Positions 1-7,642 of a stretch of 55,996 bases of DNA are shown here, piece by piece. The notes under the pieces were generated by a model, which was given only the letters and a program-made list of their open reading frames with translations, searched no databases and was not told the DNA's origin. This DNA is from Flavobacteriales bacterium (GTDB lineage: Bacteria > Bacteroidota > Bacteroidia > Flavobacteriales_E > Vicingaceae), in assembly GCA_002706365.1 (NCBI GenBank), contig PALM01000027.1, positions 1 to 55,996 of the forward strand. The letters run 5' to 3'. Position 1 is the stretch's first letter. The number at the start of each line of letters is the position of its first letter. A program made the position numbers and the translations under genes.

Positions 1-328
1 CTAGACTTAAGAGTCGAACTAGTTCACCTTTACCCTCTTGGTTGTTCTAAATCAATCTAATTTATACCCATTAAATTTATCGATGCTAATCTAATAGCGA
101 AGTCGAAGTGTGAAAGATTTTAGAGCTTAGAGTTTAGATATTTGACAGGGCGTATAAGTTTATTGCTTCCAGTATCGAGTCCAGAGTAATTCACTGAATT
201 GAGCAGATTAATTTAAACTTGAAAGATTCAAAATTTCTGATCTCTGATTTCAGATTTCTGATTTGTCCAGCCTCTGGTCTCTGGTTTCTGGACTCTAGTC
301 TCCTTTACAATAATTCCTAATTTTAAAT
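1..328. other. Intergenic region rich in degenerate heptamer repeats
   Basis: No gene is seen here. The stretch holds a short GCGAAGTCGAAG element (97-108), a three-unit heptamer array TTAGAGC/TTAGAGT/TTAGATA (120-140), and a longer heptamer array near 235-302 ending about 27 bases before the first gene. A promoter for the gene at 329 must lie in or just after the array; I cannot place it with confidence. Confidence 0.6.
235..302. repeat. Heptamer tandem array (TTCTGAT / CTCTGGT type)
   Basis: Successive 7-base units can be read directly: TTCTGAT, CTCTGAT, TTCAGAT, TTCTGAT, TTGTCCA, then CTCTGGT, CTCTGGT, TTCTGGA, CTCTAGT. The units drift but keep the 7-base register. The array is one member of the dispersed family described in the findings. 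Confidence 0.75.
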
Positions 329-1594
329 ATGGTAAATAAGAAAATAAAAACACTATCCCTAAGCACTCTTGTTATAGGATGCCTCGTCGCTGCTTGCGCA
401 TGCAGAGATGAAGGAAATGATGAACCTATTGTACAAGAAGATGGTAATCCCATAGACACTCCGCTACTTCCGCCTGTAGAGACAAATCCACCGAATACCA
501 ATTATCAACCGGCTTTTGAAGGTCAAACAAGGGTTGGAGGGGTTGAAACACAAACCCAGATCAGTATAACTGAATTTGCTTCAGGACTCAACAATCCTTG
601 GGGTATGGCCAATCTTCCTGATGGCAGGATCATCGTCACCGAAAAGGGTGGAAATTTCAAGATCGTTGACCAAAGTGGAAACCTAAGCGCTGCAATTGGA
701 GGATTGCCAGCAGTGAACAGCTCGGGGCAGGGTGGCTTGCTGGATGTGGCCGTGCATCCCGATTTTAATAATAATCGCTTGCTTTACTGGACTTTCTCTC
801 AAAATGGTTCCGGCGGAACTGCTACAGCTGTAGCAAAAGGACAACTATCTAATGATGAGAGCCAGATACTCAATGCGCAAGTGATCTTTACTGCTTTGCC
901 CGAGTTCAATGGATCGAATCACTATGGTTCTAGAATCGTTTGGGACGCCAATGATAATCTGTTTATAAGTACAGGTGAGCGTTCTAGTGCATCCATTCGC
1001 GATGAAGCACAAGAACTTGATGCAGCCTTGGGTAAGATATTACATATAGATACCAATGGGAATGCAGTTGCTGGGAATCCATTTATCGTACAAGCAAATG
1101 CTTTGGACGAGATCTATTCTTACGGACATAGAAATCCTCAAGGTATGGATAGACATCCTGTAACAGGAGAACTATGGGCAGTGGAACACGGTCCAAGAGG
1201 CGGAGATGAGGTGAATTTGATTGAAGCGGGAAAGAACTATGGCTGGCCCGTGATCACCTATGGAATCGAGTATGGTGGTTCTCCGGTAGGAGCCGGTATT
1301 ACTCAGCAATCTGGAATGGAGCAACCCATTTACTATTGGGATCCGAGTATTGCCCCATGCGGAGCTAGCTTTTATTCAGGTAGTCTTATTAGCGAATGGA
1401 CCAATAATTTCTTTGTCACTGCTCTAGCCGGTCAACATTTGATCAGGCTGGTCATTCAAGGCAATAGAGTAGTAGGTGAGGAACGCTTGCTAGAAGGTGT
1501 TTCGCGCTTTCGCGATGTATTGGAAGGTACAGACGGGGCTCTTTATGTGATCGAGAGTGGCAGTAATGCGAAGATGCATAGGATTGGTATTTAG
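329..1594 (+). CDS. PQQ-dependent sugar (aldose) dehydrogenase, lipoprotein
   Basis: The 421-residue product belongs to the soluble glucose/sorbosone dehydrogenase (GSDH, YliI-like) six-bladed beta-propeller family, which oxidises aldose sugars with PQQ in the periplasm. Seen in the sequence: a lipoprotein leader with lipobox LVAAC (Cys near residue 23), a low-complexity Pro/Thr/Asn linker, then family motifs NNPWGMANLPDGR, GGLLDVAVHPDF, ALGKILHIDTNG, GHRNPQGM, EHGPRGGDEVNLI and GKNYGWPVITYG. Length is normal for the family with an added lipoprotein leader. The ATG at 329 is preceded by an AT-rich stretch without a clear Shine-Dalgarno, as is usual in Bacteroidota. It stands alone. Substrate is not predictable, and some family members lack proven PQQ activity. 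Confidence 0.88.
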   Translation: MVNKKIKTLSLSTLVIGCLVAACACRDEGNDEPIVQEDGNPIDTPLLPPVETNPPNTNYQPAFEGQTRVGGVETQTQISITEFASGLNNPWGMANLPDGRIIVTEKGGNFKIVDQSGNLSAAIGGLPAVNSSGQGGLLDVAVHPDFNNNRLLYWTFSQNGSGGTATAVAKGQLSNDESQILNAQVIFTALPEFNGSNHYGSRIVWDANDNLFISTGERSSASIRDEAQELDAALGKILHIDTNGNAVAGNPFIVQANALDEIYSYGHRNPQGMDRHPVTGELWAVEHGPRGGDEVNLIEAGKNYGWPVITYGIEYGGSPVGAGITQQSGMEQPIYYWDPSIAPCGASFYSGSLISEWTNNFFVTALAGQHLIRLVIQGNRVVGEERLLEGVSRFRDVLEGTDGALYVIESGSNAKMHRIGI

Positions 1595-1595
1595 T

Positions 1596-1620
1596 AATTA
1601 CGAATTACGAATTACGAATT
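1596..1620. repeat. Perfect heptamer array AATTACG x3
   Basis: Three exact AATTACG units and a partial fourth begin two bases after the stop codon of the sugar dehydrogenase gene and fill the gap before the convergent toxin gene. Confidence 0.8.
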
Positions 1621-1626
1621 TCAATT

Positions 1627-1962
1627 CTAATCCATATTTAGGATCTCATTCAAACTTCCCCTGAGTTCTTCCAATTTCGATGTAGAAATCTTGCCGATCT
1701 TATTCACTAGTCGGTCTCTTGAGATCGACCGCATATGCATAGCCAAGACTTCAGATTTCTCTTTGAGTCCATTCTTCTTATTAGGCTTGAGGATAAGATC
1801 TCCATGGTAGTCTTTGATCTTGGTGGTAAGCGGACAAACCCAGATTACAGGAGCATAGGTATTTAGCAAGTCGCCACTCACAATTAAGACAGGTCTATAG
1901 CCTTTCTGCTCACTCCCTTTTGTATCACCCAAACGAGCATTCCAGATCTCAGCTTTCTTCAT
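1627..1962 (-). CDS. mazF: MazF/PemK-family endoribonuclease toxin
   Basis: This 111-residue protein is the size of MazF/PemK toxins, sequence-specific mRNA interferases. Visible family features are the N-terminal IWNARLGDTKGSEQKGYRP segment with the conserved Arg-Pro, a VLIVS strand, the PLTT strand and the SEVLAMHMRSISRDRL segment that lines the active site. Its start codon lies inside the upstream antitoxin gene (14-base overlap), so translation is probably coupled and the antitoxin is made first. The toxin looks intact, with no frameshift or truncation. Its RNA target sequence cannot be read from the protein. Assignment to MazF is firm; activity is inferred. Confidence 0.9.
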   Translation of the reverse strand: MKKAEIWNARLGDTKGSEQKGYRPVLIVSGDLLNTYAPVIWVCPLTTKIKDYHGDLILKPNKKNGLKEKSEVLAMHMRSISRDRLVNKIGKISTSKLEELRGSLNEILNMD

Positions 1963-2191
1963 CTTCCAACCTCTTTAAATAGTTTTGCATTCCTTCCTCA
2001 GCTAGTTGAATGAGATCTTCATCTCCTTTCATTCTTTTATATGATCTTATGTATTCCAATCGCTTGAATTGATTGAGGTAGATGCTTAAAGCCTTTTCTA
2101 TCAATTGATTCTTTGGAACCTTAAGTTCTTTGGCCTTTTGGTCCAATTGCTCAAAAAGCTCATCTGGAAGTGATGAAGTGTAGGTTGTCAT
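1949..2191 (-). CDS. Ribbon-helix-helix antitoxin of the MazF module
   Basis: An 80-residue CopG/ribbon-helix-helix type protein. The N-terminal TTYTSSLPDELFEQLDQKAK segment gives the beta strand and first helix typical of RHH DNA-binding proteins, followed by a second helix around PKNQLIEKALSIYL. The acidic C-terminal tail (LAEEGMQNYLKRLEDEES) is the expected toxin-neutralising region. It precedes and overlaps the toxin gene. Directly upstream lies a very AT-rich stretch with a repeated 13-mer, a plausible autoregulatory operator. It is not the AbrB-fold MazE; RHH antitoxins paired with MazF toxins are known from other bacteria. Confidence 0.85.
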   Translation of the reverse strand: MTTYTSSLPDELFEQLDQKAKELKVPKNQLIEKALSIYLNQFKRLEYIRSYKRMKGDEDLIQLAEEGMQNYLKRLEDEES

Positions 2192-2195
2192 AATA

Positions 2196-2234
2196 ATATT
2201 TATAATATATAAATATAATATATATTTATAATAT
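2196..2234. promoter_or_regulatory. Putative autoregulatory operator of the toxin-antitoxin operon
   Basis: The 13-mer ATATTTATAATAT occurs exactly twice (2196-2208 and 2222-2234), 26 bases apart, immediately upstream of the antitoxin ATG. RHH antitoxins commonly bind repeated or palindromic operators overlapping their own promoter. The region is almost pure A/T, so chance repetition cannot be dismissed. Confidence 0.5.
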
Positions 2235-2289
2235 TGGAAATCGATCTTTTTTTGATTTTAGCTATTAAATTGCATTCTTAATCCAGATT

Positions 2290-3018
2290 ATGAAAAACAA
2301 TCGCTTCCCTCTTAAGTATTCCTTTTGGCCATTGGTTCTCTTTCTTATGGCTGTGCTTTTGGCCTTTTGGCCGCGATACTTTTCTCAGCTGGGCGAAGCT
2401 CCCATCAATCCTCATTTTCATGCGCATGGAGTGACGATGACACTTTGGTGTTTGCTGTTGATCCTTCAGCCGATTCTCATTCGCTATAATTACCGAAAGC
2501 TGCATAGGATCTTGGGTTACTTCTCTTATTTGTTGGTTCCCTTGATCTTTTACAGCATCATCGACCTCTTGCTATTTCGCTTTAATGGAATACCAGCGCT
2601 GGGCAGTTTTCATCTTTACTTTGTGGCTTTGGTGGTGAATTCAGCTGTAGCCTTTTTGCTTGTATATGGATTAGCTATCTATTTCAGAAAGAAAGTCCAT
2701 CTGCACGCCAGATTCATGATAGTTACCGTTTTTACCATTCTCACCCCAGTAACTGACCGACTCACCTACAGATTTGCTCCCGAATGGGTTCAAATGGTGC
2801 CGGTCATCGACGGTGCTCCAATTGTGCAAGTCATCGGTTTTGTGATTGCTGATGCAATTTTGCTAACCCTGATCCTCTCCGATTGGCTATCGGGCAGAAA
2901 ACCCTATGCTTTTGGAGCTGCTTTGGGTATAATGCTATTCATGCAATACACCATTATGAACTTTTACAAGTTTGATTTTTGGAGAAGTTTTGCTGAATGG
3001 TTGTTGGGGGTAGTATAG
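2290..3018 (+). CDS. Polytopic membrane protein of unknown function
   Basis: A 242-residue integral membrane protein with about seven hydrophobic helices. The N-terminal KNNRFPLKYSFWPLVLF segment leads into the first helix. Histidines sit in HFHAHGVTMTLW (near residue 40) and in KLHRILGYFSYLL, which recalls heme- or metal-binding membrane families such as cytochrome b561-like or DUF2306-like proteins, but I do not recognise the family with certainty. The gene stands alone, divergent from the toxin-antitoxin operon, and is followed by two hairpin repeats. It is clearly a real gene from its length and hydrophobic pattern. Function unknown. Confidence 0.75.
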   Translation: MKNNRFPLKYSFWPLVLFLMAVLLAFWPRYFSQLGEAPINPHFHAHGVTMTLWCLLLILQPILIRYNYRKLHRILGYFSYLLVPLIFYSIIDLLLFRFNGIPALGSFHLYFVALVVNSAVAFLLVYGLAIYFRKKVHLHARFMIVTVFTILTPVTDRLTYRFAPEWVQMVPVIDGAPIVQVIGFVIADAILLTLILSDWLSGRKPYAFGAALGIMLFMQYTIMNFYKFDFWRSFAEWLLGVV

Positions 3019-3030
3019 ATCGCTTTGCAT

Positions 3031-3101
3031 CGCAGGATCTCTGATCCTGCGTGGGCCTTTTTAAGGAGTATGAGCATTCCGCAGGATTGCAAATCCTGCG
3101 G
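3031..3101. repeat. Pair of GCAGGAT hairpins
   Basis: Two short inverted repeats share the core CGCAGGAT. The first is CGCAGGATC-TCT-GATCCTGCG (3031-3051, 9-bp stem); the second is CCGCAGGATT-GCA-AATCCTGCGG (3079-3101, 10-bp stem). They lie 12 bases after a stop codon and could act as mRNA 3' stabilisers or terminators, or be a dispersed REP-like element. No T-tract follows either one. Confidence 0.65.
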
Positions 3102-3174
3102 TGCAGATTATCAATCGCTAAACACATATTCCTAATAAACAGCTCTTTTCCTCGGAATCCCAACTTCTTGGGCC

Positions 3175-3182
3175 TAAATTTG
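3175..3182 (+). promoter_or_regulatory. Putative -7 box of the first desaturase
   Basis: TAAATTTG matches the Bacteroidota -7 consensus TAnnTTTG and ends 16 bases before the ATG, implying a leader of about a dozen bases. No good TTG -33 element lies at the expected distance, so this is tentative. Confidence 0.4.
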
Positions 3183-3198
3183 CACTCAAATAAGTTCT

Positions 3199-4308
3199 AT
3201 GCAAGAAACTTCTTTTCAAGCTCCAAAATTTTCTCGCAACCAAAAAGACGACTTTGGTCCAACCGTTAGAAAGCGAGTGAATGAGTATTTCAAAGTCAAT
3301 AACTTATCCAAAACCGGCGATTACCGCATTTGGATAAAGGCAGTTGTTTTGTTCCTCCTCTACATTGTACCTTTTATACTATTGCTGCTTTATGGTTCTG
3401 AAATGAATTTTTTCACTTTTTATGGACTATGGCTTTTGATGGGAGTTGGCATTGCCGGTATGGGCTTGGGTATCATGCATGACGCTTGTCATGGATCCAT
3501 GTTCAAAAGCAAAAAGCTCAATGATTTTGTCGGCCAGTTCACTTTGAACTTCATCGCCGGTTCAACCATCAACTGGAAGATCCAACACAATGTATTGCAC
3601 CATTCCTATACCAATGTAGATGGATATGATGAGGATATCAGTCCATCCGGTGTAATGCGCTTTTCTCCTAATCAAGAGCGTAAGCCATTCTACAAATATC
3701 AAGCTTACTACGCTTGGTTCTTTTATGGCTTGATGACATTCATCTGGGCTACTTTCAAGGATATTGGACAGATGCCAAGATTCCATAAAATGGGATTGCT
3801 AAAGCAATTGGGAAAGAGCTATAGACAAGAATGGATCGCATTGATCGTTCGCAAAGTATTTTACTTCGCTATTTTCTTGGCCTTGCCAATTTATGTGATA
3901 GATATTCCTTGGTATTATGTTGTTTCAGGCTGGTTTGCCATGCATTTTGTGGCCGGACTAATCCTAGGAGTGATCTTTCAATGTGCCCATGTGATTCCCT
4001 CTACATCTTATCCAGGACTAGATGAGAATCATCAATTGGAAAATGATGTGGCTACTCATCAAATGCTAACGACAGCCAATTTTGGAAATGATAATTGGTT
4101 CTTGTCTTGGTTTGCCGGCGGACTGAACTTCCAGATCGAGCATCATCTCTTCCCGAATGTTTGTCATGTGCATCATAAAGACATATCCAAAATTGTAAGG
4201 GAAACGGCTGAGGAATTTGGGGTACCTTATCAGTATACTCCTTCATTTGCCAAAGCTTTAGCAGGTCATGCGAGGTTTTTGGATACTTTGGGGAAGAAGG
4301 ACTTTTAA
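3199..4308 (+). CDS. Fatty acid desaturase (acyl-lipid/acyl-CoA, front-end type)
   Basis: A 369-residue membrane di-iron desaturase that would introduce a double bond into membrane acyl chains. All three histidine boxes are present: HDACH (about 94-98), HNVLHH (130-135) and QIEHH (312-316, starting with Gln rather than His). Four or so hydrophobic helices separate them. After the second box the YDEDISPSG stretch and a cytosolic loop match the Bacteroidota linoleoyl-CoA desaturase-like group. A paralogue lies at about 6.7-7.8 kb with the same architecture. The gene is monocistronic and ends in a hairpin. Regiospecificity cannot be deduced, and the electron donor (cytochrome b5-like or ferredoxin) is not encoded nearby. 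Confidence 0.92.
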   Translation: MQETSFQAPKFSRNQKDDFGPTVRKRVNEYFKVNNLSKTGDYRIWIKAVVLFLLYIVPFILLLLYGSEMNFFTFYGLWLLMGVGIAGMGLGIMHDACHGSMFKSKKLNDFVGQFTLNFIAGSTINWKIQHNVLHHSYTNVDGYDEDISPSGVMRFSPNQERKPFYKYQAYYAWFFYGLMTFIWATFKDIGQMPRFHKMGLLKQLGKSYRQEWIALIVRKVFYFAIFLALPIYVIDIPWYYVVSGWFAMHFVAGLILGVIFQCAHVIPSTSYPGLDENHQLENDVATHQMLTTANFGNDNWFLSWFAGGLNFQIEHHLFPNVCHVHHKDISKIVRETAEEFGVPYQYTPSFAKALAGHARFLDTLGKKDF

Positions 4309-4332
4309 CTAATCCTTCTTTTGAAGGATTAG
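4309..4332. terminator. Stem-loop after the desaturase gene
   Basis: A perfect 10-bp stem CTAATCCTTC-TTTT-GAAGGATTAG starts one base after the stop codon. There is no following T-tract on either strand, so it may be a 3' stabilising hairpin or a weak bidirectional terminator between convergent genes. Confidence 0.5.
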
Positions 4333-4439
4333 TAGTGCGCTAAAGTGACGAATGCGCTAGAGTGCTCTAAAGTTTAAGACTGCTTTTCTTTTTACAACTA
4401 TTGTTGACGCGCGCCTGCGTCGCGTGGCTATGCTAGAAT

Positions 4440-4988
4440 TTAAAGCCCCAACAAATCCTCAATCTGTTCAAAGCTCTCTGGATTCGAGGGAAATGCAGCT
4501 ACTTTTTTGAATATATTTCCTTTCTTATCCAATAGGAAATAGGCAGGAAAGCCTTCGTTATTTAGCTTGTTCTGTATGTATTTAAGTTGCTCCTCTGTCT
4601 TAAGGAAATAGTGCTTGCCTGATAATTGATATTTTTCAATGAGTACTTCAATCTCCTTGCTGTCCGACTTATACCAAATGTATATATAGTTTAGGCCTTT
4701 ATCCTCGAATCGTTCACGATGAGCTTTCACATCTGAAAAGCTCTTCATGCATCCTTTACACCAAGTCCCACATAAGTTCGCATATATAGCTTTGCCTCTA
4801 TTGGCTGTAATAATGCTATTCCAAGCAGCTTCGCCATCTAGATCAATTAATTCACCACTTAAGCTGTCTACCGTCATTAAGAGGTATAATTGAGGGGAGT
4901 CAGATTTTGAATATTCTTGTGCTTGACCTAAGTGAATTGTGTTCACTAGTATCATTAAGAATGTATATCTGTAGATTGATTTTATCAT
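4440..4988 (-). CDS. Secreted thioredoxin-like (TlpA/AhpC-type) protein
   Basis: A 182-residue protein with a cleavable signal peptide (about residues 1-24, ending GQAQ) and a thioredoxin fold. The redox motif is GTWCKGCMKSF, giving a CxxC at residues 77 and 80; an additional cysteine sits at 73. A cis-proline-like GFPAYFLLDKKG motif appears about 70 residues later, as expected for TlpA/ResA-like periplasmic thiol-disulfide oxidoreductases. It is short for Bacteroidota TlpA proteins, which often carry an N-terminal DUF4369 domain that is absent here. Single gene, convergent with the desaturase. Probable role is periplasmic thiol reduction or disulfide handling; the partner is unknown. Confidence 0.82.
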   Translation of the reverse strand: MIKSIYRYTFLMILVNTIHLGQAQEYSKSDSPQLYLLMTVDSLSGELIDLDGEAAWNSIITANRGKAIYANLCGTWCKGCMKSFSDVKAHRERFEDKGLNYIYIWYKSDSKEIEVLIEKYQLSGKHYFLKTEEQLKYIQNKLNNEGFPAYFLLDKKGNIFKKVAAFPSNPESFEQIEDLLGL

Positions 4989-5015
4989 TCAATTTAAATG
5001 TAAGTCTAAATTTTA

Positions 5016-5110
5016 GACTTGGTTCCTGAGCGCTTCAGTATTTCCCACGGACTTGCCTGCTGGCAGGCAGGTTTCGCGGATTTACGCAGAAAGATCAGCG
5101 ATAATCTGCG
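5016..5110. repeat. Mosaic of dispersed intergenic repeats
   Basis: The 260-base gap 4989-5248 has no gene. It contains GACTTGGTTCCTGAG (5016-5030), found again exactly at 38206-38220. It also has a tight hairpin TGCCTGC-TG-GCAGGCA (5054-5069) and a GCGGATTTACGCAG...ATCTGCGTGATCTGCGGG stretch (5077-5124) with internal repetition. These look like non-coding dispersed elements. Confidence 0.55.
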
Positions 5111-5190
5111 TGATCTGCGGGACAACTATATTATCGCGCTACTATCTTCAGAATGCTAGACTCAGTCATGTGGCTTTATAAAATTTGAGC

Positions 5191-5224
5191 ATAAAAAAAG
5201 CCTGTTGAGAATCAACAGGCTTTT
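5191..5224 (-). terminator. Rho-independent terminator of the cold-shock operon
   Basis: On the minus strand, AAGCCTGTTGA-TTC-TCAACAGGCTT is followed by a run of T residues. It lies about 25 bases past the stop codon of the cold-shock gene, ending the desaturase-helicase-csp transcript. Confidence 0.85.
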
Positions 5225-5248
5225 AGGTTAGTAGAAATGTAATTTCTT

Positions 5249-5443
5249 TTAATTCAAGATCTTCACTTCAATAGCGCTTAATCCTTTTTGGGTGCGCTCT
5301 ACGTCGAATTCTACAGAATCATTTTCTCTGATCTCATCAACTAATCCAGACTCATGGACAAAGATATCTTGTCCTTGATCAGATGGTTGAATAAATCCAA
5401 ATTTCTTTTGTGTGTTGTAGAATTTTACTGTTCCTTTTTGCAT
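5249..5443 (-). CDS. Cold-shock domain protein (CspA family)
   Basis: A 64-residue single cold-shock domain. RNP1 is KKFGFIQP (about 13-20; the canonical form is KGFGFI) and RNP2 is DIFVHES (about 26-32). The start MQKGTVKFYN is the standard family start. Such proteins bind single-stranded RNA/DNA and melt inhibitory RNA structure. It is the last gene of a three-gene minus-strand operon, 14 bases after the DEAD-box helicase gene and followed by a strong terminator. Co-transcription with an RNA helicase and a fatty-acid desaturase argues for a role in cold adaptation, although many CspA homologues are not cold-induced. Confidence 0.95.
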   Translation of the reverse strand: MQKGTVKFYNTQKKFGFIQPSDQGQDIFVHESGLVDEIRENDSVEFDVERTQKGLSAIEVKILN

Positions 5444-5457
5444 GATTGTTTATTTAA

Positions 5458-6657
5458 TTAATTTAAGTTGTTTGTTGTTTCTTCAATAAAAGTGAATGCT
5501 TGTCCGCTCTTACCGGCTCTTCCTGTTCTGCCAATTCGATGAATATAGCTATCTAAAGATGATGGCAATTGGTAATTGATCACATGACTCACATCTGACA
5601 CATCAATACCTCTTGCAGCCACATCTGTAGCTACCAGCACTTTGATGTCTCCCAGCTTGAATTTATTCAAAGCAAGGTTCCTGTAGTTTTGCGATTTATT
5701 GCCGTGGATTTGATCACTCAATACTCCATTTTGATTTAATTTCTTTGAGATCTTATCTACCAATCTTTTCGTTTCGGCAAAGACAAGGATCTTATCGAAG
5801 CCTTCCTCATTTAATAGCTGTCGCAGGAGATTGAATTTATCTTCTCCGGCTTTCACTCGAATAATGTCTTGATGGATATGATCCGTTGTTGAGTTACCTG
5901 AGCTAAGTTGAACCCTAACTGGTGCCTCGATCATACTTTTGATGATATCCTCTTGTTTTTTGTCGAGAGTGGCCGAAAAAAGCATGGTTTGTTTTCTATT
6001 CTTCATGGCAGATGTCAATTTCTTTACATCTGAAATGAATCCCATATCAAACATCTTATCAAACTCATCGATCACCAATATTGATGTATTCGTCAAGTTC
6101 AATGCTCTTTGATTCTGCAGATCTAGTAATCTTCCAGGTGTACCAATGATGAGATCTTGTCTATTTCTCAATCTATTGATATCCTTATTCACAGAAGTAC
6201 CACCAATAAAGCAGCTAGCTGAAAGCCTAAGTCCTTTCGATAATTCTTTGAACTCTTGCTCTACTTGAAGTGCCAACTCTCTTGTAGGCACGATGATCAA
6301 TGCTTGAGTGGATTTCTTATTGGCAATCATTTGTTCAATGATCGGAATAAGGAATGCCGCAGTTTTACCGGTTCCGGTATTGGCTATTCCAATTAGGTTT
6401 TTCCCTTCCAATAAGGCTGGGATACTTTCTTCCTGGATTTGAGTTGGTCGACTGATACCTTTTTCTTTCAAATTCGATTTCAATTGTCCGTTCAATGGCA
6501 TTTCAGGATATGAAATGGCAGATACATACTGTACTTTCTTGGCAACAGTTGCCTCTTTGATCAGATCATTGATGTCAATGTCTGAGATTGATTTCTTTCG
6601 ATTTGTCCTCTTCTTATTAGAACTGCGAAAGTTTTGTTTGTTATTGTATTTTTTCAT
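5458..6657 (-). CDS. DEAD-box RNA helicase (RhlE/CshA-like), motif II DEFD
   Basis: A 399-residue ATP-dependent RNA helicase. In order: a basic, Asn/Lys/Arg-rich N-terminus (about 1-25), Q motif around RPTQIQEESIP, motif I ANTGTGKT (92-99), Ia PTRELALQ, GTPGRLLDL, motif II DEFD (197-200), motif III SAT, FAETKR, motif V ATDVAARGIDV and motif VI HRIGRTGRAG. It ends soon after motif VI, so the usual basic C-terminal tail is missing and the basic RNA-binding region sits at the N-terminus instead. The fourth helicase residue pattern DEFD replaces DEAD; DExD variants remain active in other families. It lies between the desaturase (19-base gap) and csp (14-base gap). Confidence 0.93.
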   Translation of the reverse strand: MKKYNNKQNFRSSNKKRTNRKKSISDIDINDLIKEATVAKKVQYVSAISYPEMPLNGQLKSNLKEKGISRPTQIQEESIPALLEGKNLIGIANTGTGKTAAFLIPIIEQMIANKKSTQALIIVPTRELALQVEQEFKELSKGLRLSASCFIGGTSVNKDINRLRNRQDLIIGTPGRLLDLQNQRALNLTNTSILVIDEFDKMFDMGFISDVKKLTSAMKNRKQTMLFSATLDKKQEDIIKSMIEAPVRVQLSSGNSTTDHIHQDIIRVKAGEDKFNLLRQLLNEEGFDKILVFAETKRLVDKISKKLNQNGVLSDQIHGNKSQNYRNLALNKFKLGDIKVLVATDVAARGIDVSDVSHVINYQLPSSLDSYIHRIGRTGRAGKSGQAFTFIEETTNNLN

Positions 6658-6676
6658 TTTGTGCTATTTGAATATG

Positions 6677-7642
6677 TTAAGCTCTGCCTAAGTGGTGCAA
6701 CATTTTAATGTGCTGACCAATGGCTTGAACCATATTCTTGTTTACGATATAGTCTATTCTATATTCTTTTGCCGTTTGCGATACTATCTTGCTTAGTTTG
6801 CGATAGTGTACATGGCAGATATTTGGAAATAAGTGATGCTCTACTTGATAATTTAAACCTCCAATCAACCATGAGAGCAAGCGGCTGTTGGGCGAGAAAT
6901 TGGCTGTAGTTTCCATTTGATGGATGTGCCAATTCTTTTGGATCTTATTTTCTTCTTTTGGGAGTGGGAAATTGGTGTCGGGTATCACATGTGCTACTTG
7001 AAATACCATACTGATCAATATTCCCGTCATAAAATGCATCAGCAAGAAGCTTCCAATGATCAAGAGCGGCGATGCCGGGATCACAATCAAGGGAATAACC
7101 AATGCGTAAGTAAAGTAAAAGACTTTGCTCAAGGCGATCCTGAGCATTCCGTTAGTATACTCTTTTTTCGAAACCACCAGACCTTTCTTTCTATATCGGC
7201 GATAGCTCATAAAGTCTTTAGAGGTAACCCAGGAAATGGTAGAAAGACCATAAAAGAGCCAAAAATAGAAAGCCTGATAGCGATGAAGTTTGTTTCTTTC
7301 GCTGTGTGGTGAAAATCTCAAGATGAAAGGTGGAGCAATATCATCATCTTCACCTTCAATGTTTGTGAATGAATGATGCAAGACATTGTGTTGAAGCTTC
7401 CATACCCTTGAACTACAGCCCATCATATCGCAACTTAATGCGAGGAGCTTGTTAAGCGATTTGTTTCTGGAGTAGGAGCCGTGATTGGCATCGTGCATCA
7501 CACCCATACCTATACCAGCCATTCCAAGACCGCTAATAAGATATAGGATTATAATTAATGCCTGTGAAGAGACCAATCCCGAGCAGAGGATGATAAAAGG
7601 GATAATGTAGATCGCTAACATGAAGATGGTTTTAAAAACCAT
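6677..7642 (-). CDS. Fatty acid desaturase paralogue; N-terminus lacks a legal start
   Basis: A di-iron membrane desaturase with the three histidine boxes HDANH (about 50-54), HNVLHH (85-90) and QVEHH (266-270) counted from the first in-frame ATG at 7642. It is a close paralogue of the desaturase at 3199-4308. Reading the same frame upstream of 7642 gives a further 46 codons, including ALKNRVNQYFRSNNLERR, which aligns with VRKRVNEYFKVNNL of the paralogue. That extension has no ATG, GTG or TTG before the TGA at 7780-7778. An ATG at 7781 sits one base out of register. Either an indel (real or a sequencing error) removed the original start, or a non-canonical codon is used. It heads the operon with the helicase and cold-shock genes. 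Confidence 0.88.
   Translation of the reverse strand: MVFKTIFMLAIYIIPFIILCSGLVSSQALIIILYLISGLGMAGIGMGVMHDANHGSYSRNKSLNKLLALSCDMMGCSSRVWKLQHNVLHHSFTNIEGEDDDIAPPFILRFSPHSERNKLHRYQAFYFWLFYGLSTISWVTSKDFMSYRRYRKKGLVVSKKEYTNGMLRIALSKVFYFTYALVIPLIVIPASPLLIIGSFLLMHFMTGILISMVFQVAHVIPDTNFPLPKEENKIQKNWHIHQMETTANFSPNSRLLSWLIGGLNYQVEHHLFPNICHVHYRKLSKIVSQTAKEYRIDYIVNKNMVQAIGQHIKMLHHLGRA

Noticed and set aside
1627-2191. The toxin-antitoxin pair as a mobile-element or defence island boundary.
   Set aside because: No integrase, transposase, tRNA target or inverted terminal repeats lie nearby; it appears to be a stand-alone chromosomal module.
3051-3269. A 72-codon frame upstream of the first desaturase.
   Set aside because: It spans hairpin repeats and runs out of frame into the desaturase gene; no homology is evident.
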